Source: Luminiphilus sp.
GTDB lineage: Bacteria; Pseudomonadota; Gammaproteobacteria; Pseudomonadales; Halieaceae
Assembly (NCBI GenBank): GCA_024638905.1
Contig: JAHEJH010000184.1
Span: 1-11,838 of the forward strand
Reading direction: 5' to 3'
DNA length: 11,838 nucleotides
The position numbers and the translations under genes are program-made. Of this stretch, positions 7,657 through 11,838 are shown piece after piece (position 1 is the first letter of the stretch; every line of letters begins with the position of its first letter). The notes under the pieces were generated by a model. It was not told the origin of the DNA. It searched no databases and saw only the letters and a program-made list of their open reading frames with translations.

Positions 7657-7755
7657 AGGTTAAGGGGAATTTGACGGGGTCAGTGTTGGAAAAGTGATTA
7701 TGGCGCGGGCAACGCAGTTATACTAACTGCTCTCGTCGACTTTAGGTTGTACTTC
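7657..7755. promoter_or_regulatory. Divergent promoter region between the acyltransferase gene and glyQ
   Basis: Two divergent operons begin from this 99-nt region. For glyQ the best element is a -10-like TATACT (7719-7724), giving a start near 7731 and a leader of about 25 nt. Its -35 (about 7696-7701, GATTAT) is poor. A TTGACG hexamer (7671-7676) on the same strand could serve a second, weak promoter with GATTAT as its -10 at 19-nt spacing. On the minus strand CATAAT (7702-7697) could be the -10 for the acyltransferase operon. The candidate elements for the two directions overlap, so the two promoters may interfere. No known operator or riboswitch is recognised. Confidence 0.4.
7741..7746 (+). 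promoter_or_regulatory. Ribosome binding site that favours the GTG start of glyQ
   Basis: TTTAGG directly abuts the TTG at 7747, which leaves no spacing for initiation there. It lies 9 nt before the GTG at 7756, a workable distance. This is the main reason for choosing GTG 7756. Confidence 0.45.
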
Positions 7756-8700
7756 GTGGCGCCTGCAACATTTCAAGAGGTTATTCTGCGGTTGCAGGAA
7801 TACTGGGCCAACCACGGCTGCGTAGTGCTGCAACCTCTGGACATGGAAGTGGGCGCCGGCACTTTTCATCCAGCCACCTTCTTGCGCGCACTCGGCCCCG
7901 AAAACTGGAACGCGGCCTATGTTCAGCCGAGCCGCCGCCCCGCTGACGGCCGATATGGCGAAAATCCCAATCGTTTGCAGCACTACTATCAGTTTCAGGT
8001 CGTCATGAAGCCCTCCCCGGCCGATTTTCAGGATCTTTACCTCGGTAGCCTGTTCGCGCTGGGCATCGACCCATTGGTCCACGACATCCGTTTTGTCGAA
8101 GACAACTGGGAATCACCCACTTTGGGCGCTTGGGGTCTGGGCTGGGAGGTGTGGCTGAACGGCATGGAAGTCAGTCAGTTCACCTACTTTCAGCAGGCAG
8201 GTGGGCTGGAGTGCCACCCCGTCACCGGTGAGCTAACCTACGGTCTGGAGCGCATCGCGATGTACCTTCAGGGCGTCGAGTCGGTCTATGACCTCATCTG
8301 GGCAAACGCCCCTTCCGGGCCCGTCACCTACGGCGATGTGTACCACCAGAACGAAGTGGAAATGTCGACCTTTAACTTTGTTGAAGCCGATGTCGACTAC
8401 CTGTTTACCCAGTTTGAGTTCTGTGAACGCGAAGCGATGCGGCTGGCAGAGAGGCAATTGCCGCTGCCCGCCTACGAGCACGTGATGAAGGCATCCCACA
8501 CCTTCAATCTGCTCGATGCTCGTCACGCCATTGGTGTAACAGAGCGACAACGCTATATCTTGCGAGTTCGCGCGTTGGCGCGGGCGGCTGCAGAGGCCTA
8601 TGTGGCAGCGCGGGGTGCGCTCGGCTTCCCACAGGCTGATCCTGACCTTGCCGCCGCCGCGCTCGCGCAGCTGGAAGCGGCGGCAGGTGGCGAATCATGA
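7756..8700 (+). CDS. glyQ: Glycyl-tRNA synthetase alpha subunit
   Basis: GlyQ is the catalytic alpha subunit of the bacterial alpha2-beta2 glycyl-tRNA synthetase, which charges tRNA-Gly with glycine. From GTG 7756 the product is 314 aa (E. coli 303). The class II core is highly conserved. YVQPSRRPADGRYGENPNR begins at residue 55. FVEDNWESPTLGAWGLGWE begins at 113. The motif 3-like GLER is at 163-166, and LPAYEHVMKASHTFNLLDAR follows near the C-terminal part. The start is uncertain: TTG at 7747 would add Tyr-Phe-Val-type residues, but the TTTAGG site is spaced correctly only for GTG 7756. The C-terminal tail is alanine-rich and longer than in E. coli. Its stop overlaps the glyS start as ATGA, fitting equal production of the two subunits. 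Confidence 0.96.
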   Translation: MAPATFQEVILRLQEYWANHGCVVLQPLDMEVGAGTFHPATFLRALGPENWNAAYVQPSRRPADGRYGENPNRLQHYYQFQVVMKPSPADFQDLYLGSLFALGIDPLVHDIRFVEDNWESPTLGAWGLGWEVWLNGMEVSQFTYFQQAGGLECHPVTGELTYGLERIAMYLQGVESVYDLIWANAPSGPVTYGDVYHQNEVEMSTFNFVEADVDYLFTQFEFCEREAMRLAERQLPLPAYEHVMKASHTFNLLDARHAIGVTERQRYILRVRALARAAAEAYVAARGALGFPQADPDLAAAALAQLEAAAGGES

Positions 8701-10772
8701 CCACCGCCGATCTCTTGTTTGAGCTGGGAACCGAAGAATTGCCGGCTGGTGAGATCTCCGCCATGGCCACCGCTTTGTGTCAGGGCGTGACCGATGGACT
8801 GACAGAAGCCAACCTGCCCTTCACGGGAGCGCACCATTTTTCAACGCCGCGACGCCTGACGGTGTGGGTCGAAAACGTGGCGATTAAAGGGCCAGATAGC
8901 GAGCAACAGGTGGTGGGACCACCCGTCTCTGCCGCCAAGGATGATAGCGGCGCATGGACTAAGGCGGCAGAAGGTTTTGCGCGCAAACAGGGCATCTCGG
9001 CAGACGACCTCATCGTCGTTGAGGCGCAGGGTGTAGAGCGTGTCGCCGCTCATGTCTCGCAAAAAGGCGCGCAGGCCACCGAGGTGATTCCGGACATTAT
9101 CGCCAACGCAGTCGCTGGCATACCCGTTTCAAAGCGCATGCGCTGGGGGCGCTCTCGCGACGAGTTTTTACGCCCGGTGCAGTGGCTGGTGTTGCTTCTT
9201 GGAGATGCGGTCCTGCCACTTCAGTTGTTTGGACTTGAGAGTGGCCGGGAAAGTCGTGGTCACCGCTTCCATCACAACACGCCCGTGGCAATCAGTTCAC
9301 CGGCGGCGTATCGAGATACCCTGCGCGAGGCACGGGTGCTGGTCAATATGGACGAGCGACGCGCACTGATCGCGGAACAGGTCCTCGCTCTGGCGAATAA
9401 AGGCGAAGCGGTGGCGCTGTCTGAAGACCTGCTCGATGAAGTCACCGGGCTTGTGGAATGGCCAACGGCCTTGCGGGGGAGTTTCGATCAGGAGTTTTTG
9501 GCAGTCCCCGCGCAGGCGCTGATCTCAGCGATGAAGACCCATCAGAAATACTTTCATCTCAACGATGCGAGCAGCGGGTCATTGCTGCCCGCTTTCATCA
9601 CTGTCGCCAATATCGAGAGCAAGCAGCCAGAACAGGTTGTATCGGGAAACGAACGCGTTATCCGACCCCGGTTGAGCGATGCGGCCTTTTTCTTTGCCAA
9701 CGACAAGCAATCGTCGCTGGCCTCGCGACAGGACCGCTTGGGCAGCGTTGTGTTTCAACACCATTTGGGGAGTCTGCTGGACAAGACCCGTCGGGTAGTC
9801 GCTATCGCGAAGCAGGTGGCAAACGCCATCGGCGCAGACGAGACGACAACACTCCGAGCGGCCGAGCTGAGCAAGTGCGACCTGGTATCGGAAATGGTGC
9901 TTGAGTTCCCCGACCTACAAGGTATCGCCGGCGCAGAGTATGCGCGCCATGACGGAGAGCTTGGCGCTGTGGCAGAGGCCATTGAGTACCACTATTACCC
10001 CCGGTTTGCCGGTGACGAGCTGCCCCCATCTCCCGAAGCGACGGCCGTCGCGCTGGCGGACCGCCTTGATACATTGATTGGGATTTTTGGCATTGGCGAG
10101 CCCCCTACCGGATCTAAAGATCCTTTTGCCTTGCGCAGGGCATCTCTGGCTGTAATCAGGATGCTCATCGATCTCAAAAAGCCGCTTTCTTTGACCGAGC
10201 TGTTGCAGGGCGCATTCGTGCAACATACCGCTAAGCTGGCTCCGGACACGGCAGGCACCGTATCGCACTACATTACTGAGCGGCTGGGGAACTGGTACGA
10301 CGACGATGGGATCCATATCTCTGTGGTGCGCGCGGCGCTGGCGACGGGCGCCACCGATCTGTTCGATATCGATCTGCGCGTGCGTGCGCTGAACGCTTTT
10401 GCCAAAACCGAAACGGCCGAACATCTCGCTGCGGCCAATAAACGGGTAGCCAATATTCTGGCAAAAGCTGACGAACTCGACGGCACACCCGCCGACTCCA
10501 ACCTCTTCATCCATGATGCCGAGCACGCACTGCACGAAGCGGTTGGCCGGGTCGGGTCGACACTAAGACCGCTTCTGGCAGATCGAAACTATCAAAGCGC
10601 GCTCGATGAGCTCGCCCAACTCCGCGGACCTGTAGACGCGTTTTTTGATGGCGTTATGGTCAATGCAGAGGACCCTGCTGAACGCTTGAATCGGTTGCGG
10701 CTTCTCGGCGGTTTGCGAGCACTGTTTACACAGGTCGCTGATCTGGCGTTGCTGTCATCGGCGGCTGAATGA
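8697..10772 (+). CDS. glyS: Glycyl-tRNA synthetase beta subunit
   Basis: GlyS is the beta subunit of the same synthetase and contributes tRNA-Gly recognition. The 691-aa product is near the E. coli length (689). It begins with DLLFELGTEELPAGEI, the family start. It contains the HD-type block YARHDGE (His418, Asp419), the conserved DPFALRR (475-481), and AANKRVANILAK (from 579) at the start of the C-terminal DALR-type anticodon-binding domain. The protein ends with LRALFTQVADLALL, as in relatives. AGGTGG (8685-8690) lies 6 nt ahead of the ATG, a better ribosome site than most in this window. The ATG overlaps the glyQ stop, and the glyS stop in turn overlaps the rmuC start. The gene is complete with no sign of damage. 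Confidence 0.97.
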   Translation: MTTADLLFELGTEELPAGEISAMATALCQGVTDGLTEANLPFTGAHHFSTPRRLTVWVENVAIKGPDSEQQVVGPPVSAAKDDSGAWTKAAEGFARKQGISADDLIVVEAQGVERVAAHVSQKGAQATEVIPDIIANAVAGIPVSKRMRWGRSRDEFLRPVQWLVLLLGDAVLPLQLFGLESGRESRGHRFHHNTPVAISSPAAYRDTLREARVLVNMDERRALIAEQVLALANKGEAVALSEDLLDEVTGLVEWPTALRGSFDQEFLAVPAQALISAMKTHQKYFHLNDASSGSLLPAFITVANIESKQPEQVVSGNERVIRPRLSDAAFFFANDKQSSLASRQDRLGSVVFQHHLGSLLDKTRRVVAIAKQVANAIGADETTTLRAAELSKCDLVSEMVLEFPDLQGIAGAEYARHDGELGAVAEAIEYHYYPRFAGDELPPSPEATAVALADRLDTLIGIFGIGEPPTGSKDPFALRRASLAVIRMLIDLKKPLSLTELLQGAFVQHTAKLAPDTAGTVSHYITERLGNWYDDDGIHISVVRAALATGATDLFDIDLRVRALNAFAKTETAEHLAAANKRVANILAKADELDGTPADSNLFIHDAEHALHEAVGRVGSTLRPLLADRNYQSALDELAQLRGPVDAFFDGVMVNAEDPAERLNRLRLLGGLRALFTQVADLALLSSAAE

Positions 10773-11838
10773 CCAGTGAGCCGCTGTTCTGGTTGGGCTT
10801 GGCGGCGGCCAGCGGAGCGGGCTTACTACTGAGCTTGCTGCAACTGCAAAAGCGTCGACAGGAACTGACGGCAGCACAATCAGAGGCCATTGCCCATAAA
10901 ACCGCCGCAGCCCTGGCTGTGGAGCGCAATCAGGCCCTTGAATCTGAGCTGACGACACTGCAGCACGAGTTGTCCTCGGTAAAGGCGCAGCTCAGCGCTC
11001 AGGATGCCACTCTTTCTGAACGCGATGCCCATCATCAGAACCAAATGAAATGGGTGGAAGAATCTCGCACCACGCTTCGAGCTGAGTTAGAGGTGATCGG
11101 GCAAAAACTGCTCGCATCGTCCGGCAAGGCGCTGGAGACCACTAATCAAAAAAGCCTCGATAGCCTATTGAAGCCGCTCGCGGAAAAAATTGATCAGTTT
11201 CAAACGCGAGTCAATCAGGTGCATACCGATATGGTGCGCAACAGCGCATCGCTGGGCGAGCAGATCAAACATCTCGAGTCGGTGGGCGTGTCCATGTCGG
11301 GCGAGGCACAAAACCTGACCCGCGCGCTCAAAGGCGACAAAAAGCTGGTGGGTAACTGGGGTGAGGCCCAGCTGGAAAAAACCCTCGAGCTCGCCGGTCT
11401 TCGGCGGGGTGAGCACTACGATGCACAAGTCGCCATCAGGGATGAGCAGGGTGATCGTCACCTGCCTGATTTTGTCATTCGGTTGCCCGAAGGGAAAAAC
11501 CTGGTCATCGATAGCAAAGTGTCACTGGTCGACTACGAGCGGGCCGTGACAGCTGAAACCGATGCTGAGCGGAACAGTGCGCTGGAAGCACATGCAAAGG
11601 CTGTGAGAAACCATATCGATGCCCTGTCAGCCAAGGACTATGCGAACCTGCCGGGAATGGAGAGTCCCGATTTTGTACTGATGTTCATGCCGGTAGAGCC
11701 GGCTTACATTGAAGTGATGCGTAGCCAGCGAGAGCTGTTTAATCACGGGTACCAGAAAAATGTGGTGTTGGTCTCCCACACCACGCTGATGCCTATCCTC
11801 AGGACCGTCGCCAACCTGTGGATGATCGAGCACAGCAA
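10769..11838 (+). CDS. rmuC: DNA recombination protein RmuC (5' part; gene runs off the window)
   Basis: RmuC proteins are membrane-anchored, predicted nuclease-like proteins. Loss in E. coli raises inversion at short inverted repeats. The exact activity is not settled. The open frame from ATG 10769 encodes 356 residues with no stop before the window ends (E. coli RmuC is about 475 aa), so roughly a quarter is missing. Residues about 5-24 form a single membrane anchor. Residues about 25-190 are rich in Gln, Glu, Leu and Ala and predict a long coiled coil. The core starts at LTRALKGDKKLVGNWGE. A PD-(D/E)XK-like pattern is visible in LPDFVIRLPEGKNLVIDSK, with Asp234, Asp248 and Lys250. Further signatures are VRNHIDALSAKDY, VLMFMPVEPAY and TLMPILRTVANLW. 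Its ATG overlaps the glyS stop as ATGA, which indicates coupling to the glyQS operon. Confidence 0.93.
   Translation, partial: MTSEPLFWLGLAAASGAGLLLSLLQLQKRRQELTAAQSEAIAHKTAAALAVERNQALESELTTLQHELSSVKAQLSAQDATLSERDAHHQNQMKWVEESRTTLRAELEVIGQKLLASSGKALETTNQKSLDSLLKPLAEKIDQFQTRVNQVHTDMVRNSASLGEQIKHLESVGVSMSGEAQNLTRALKGDKKLVGNWGEAQLEKTLELAGLRRGEHYDAQVAIRDEQGDRHLPDFVIRLPEGKNLVIDSKVSLVDYERAVTAETDAERNSALEAHAKAVRNHIDALSAKDYANLPGMESPDFVLMFMPVEPAYIEVMRSQRELFNHGYQKNVVLVSHTTLMPILRTVANLWMIEHS

Noticed and set aside
10110..10127. GGATCT-AA-AGATCC followed by TTTT inside glyS, terminator-like
   Set aside because: It lies mid-gene in codons for the conserved KDPFALRR block, and a 2-nt loop is too short for the full stem. 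It is best explained by protein constraint.
9915..10535. 206-codon antisense frame over glyS
   Set aside because: It is fully antisense to conserved glyS coding sequence, without recognisable motifs.
1..11838. Search for tRNA or rRNA genes, CRISPR arrays, insertion sequences, phage or defence genes
   Set aside because: No cloverleaf, regular repeat-spacer pattern, transposase, integrase or toxin/defence motif was seen by eye. Coding genes fill almost the whole window.

Overview
The window is an ordinary, well-conserved stretch of chromosome from a gammaproteobacterium of moderately high GC content. Every protein can be assigned to a known family. The gene content (def, fmt, rsmB, trkA on one side; a lipid A acyltransferase family gene, glyQ and glyS on the other) resembles the cluster that lies close to the replication origin in Pseudomonas and relatives. 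The protein style suggests a marine, Pseudomonas-like or OM60/NOR5-like gammaproteobacterium. That placement is inference from remembered synteny and protein similarity; no search was run.

Layout. Positions 1-110 hold a probable def promoter and leader. Positions 111-2878 carry def, fmt and rsmB in tight array: peptide deformylase, Met-tRNA formyltransferase and the 16S rRNA m5C967 methyltransferase. A 98-nt spacer follows. Then come trkA (GTG start at 2977) and trkH, which overlap by one base and encode the cytoplasmic regulator and membrane subunit of a Trk potassium uptake system. trkH converges on a two-gene minus-strand operon, in which an LpxL/HtrB-type acyltransferase (7656-6703) is followed by djlA (6706-5882) with a 4-nt overlap. 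A 99-nt divergent promoter region separates that operon from a second plus-strand operon: glyQ, glyS, and an rmuC gene cut by the window end. Its genes are joined by ATGA overlaps.

How the genes work together. def and fmt are the two halves of the formyl-methionine cycle. rsmB, glyQ and glyS also serve translation. trkA and trkH form one transporter. The acyltransferase and DjlA are both inner-membrane-associated envelope functions. RmuC is a predicted membrane-anchored nuclease-like protein linked to DNA rearrangement control. No tRNA, rRNA, CRISPR array, insertion sequence, integrase or phage gene is visible. I found no convincing undescribed system. The points worth a second look are the rmuC gene inside the glyQS operon, the acyltransferase-djlA coupling, several non-ATG starts, and a few short DNA structures.
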